Below, piece by piece: positions 63,801-64,000 of a stretch of DNA of 64,000 nt; the first letter of the stretch is position 1; every line of letters starts with the position of its first letter. Both the position numbers and the translations under genes were made by a program. Location of the stretch: NCBI GenBank assembly GCA_948567375.1, contig OX419762.1, positions 38,297,034 through 38,361,033 of the forward strand, in the 5' to 3' direction. The stretch is from Lunularia cruciata (Eukaryota > Streptophyta > Marchantiopsida > Lunulariales > Lunulariaceae). The notes below the pieces were generated by a model, which was given only the letters and a program-made list of their open reading frames with translations, searched no databases and was not told the origin of the DNA.

Positions 63801-63999
63801 GCCTCATATTTAGCACACATGTTCCTTCCCATAAAGGTGCTACTACCACATCTAGACGCCTTTGTCTTGCATGTGTAAAAATCCCTAGTTTAGTTGACTT
63901 TGTCTCCCTAGATTCTAGGGAGATTCAAGAGGATCTTACTGAACATATGCACACTCATGCCCTCACTAACATCCTCATATATTTTCTTATTTTGGATAG
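60837..63999. repeat. Shuffled second copy of the long-TIR element
   Basis: 60,840-62,080 parallels 57,950-59,300 of the first element. 62,200-62,745 parallels its right TIR (60,283-60,836). 62,750-62,977 parallels 59,390-59,640, and 63,720-63,980 parallels 59,650-60,230. The right-TIR-like block thus lies inside interior sequence, so at least one rearrangement or nested insertion has occurred. The copy runs off the window edge. Confidence 0.55.
62978..63720 (+). mobile_element. Possible solo LTR inserted in the second long-TIR copy
   Basis: This stretch has no counterpart in the first long-TIR copy. It starts TGTAACACCC, a common plant LTR start, and carries a TATA-like 'tatataaactagg' near 63,457. 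The right end near 63,720 (GGTGTAAGCCA) is only a poor match to an LTR end, and no target duplication was found. Confidence 0.3.
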
Positions 64000-64000
64000 A

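Overview
This window looks like nuclear DNA of a land plant with a large, repeat-rich genome. The signs are nested LTR retrotransposons, long AT and GT microsatellites, spliced introns, and a VWA-Cache membrane-protein gene of a type that I do not associate with seed plants. A bryophyte, lycophyte or fern is my best guess, as inference only. Only one host gene is clearly supported. It is a ten-exon gene on the minus strand at 31,784-36,477, encoding a 651-residue type I membrane protein with signal peptide, VWA_N, VWA and Cache domains, like calcium-channel alpha2/delta subunits.

The most unusual feature is a Ty3/gypsy-type retroelement family present twice in the same orientation. An old, 5'-clipped copy lies at 1-9,647 and a younger copy at 41,834-51,769. 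Besides gag, zinc knuckles, protease, reverse transcriptase, RNase H and a DDE integrase, it carries a DRM/DNMT3-like cytosine-5 DNA methyltransferase domain between protease and reverse transcriptase. It also has a PHD finger at the end of the integrase, where chromoviruses carry a chromodomain. Its terminal repeats are not ordinary LTRs. Both copies end in a U-M-U arrangement (107-bp U, about 430-450-bp M), while the 5' end of the younger copy begins with M alone. This resembles split direct repeats or a circle junction. The old copy holds a 2.2-kb insert with the same kind of ends, and the young copy sits inside an LTR of a decayed Ty1/copia element (minus strand, 41.5-55.7 kb).

Layout: 1-9.6 kb old Ty3 copy; 9.6-12.6 kb AT-rich DNA with no gene seen; 12.65-13.6 kb fragment of an R2-like LINE; 13.6-18.7 kb no clear gene; 18.7-20.9 kb dispersed repeat A; 21.6-25.3 kb longer R2-like LINE (minus strand) splitting another repeat; 25.8-28.1 kb dispersed repeat B, which carries one segment inverted relative to A; 28.1-30.8 kb AT-rich DNA with microsatellites; 30.85-31.6 kb unsplit copy of the repeat split by the LINE; 31.8-36.5 kb host gene; 37.5-41.4 kb small tandem repeats and no gene; 41.5-55.7 kb nested Ty3-in-copia block; 56.6-56.9 kb compound microsatellite; 57.0-64.0 kb long-TIR DNA-transposon-like element and shuffled pieces of a relative.

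All alignments and counts were made by eye. Domain names rest on recognised motifs, not on a database search.
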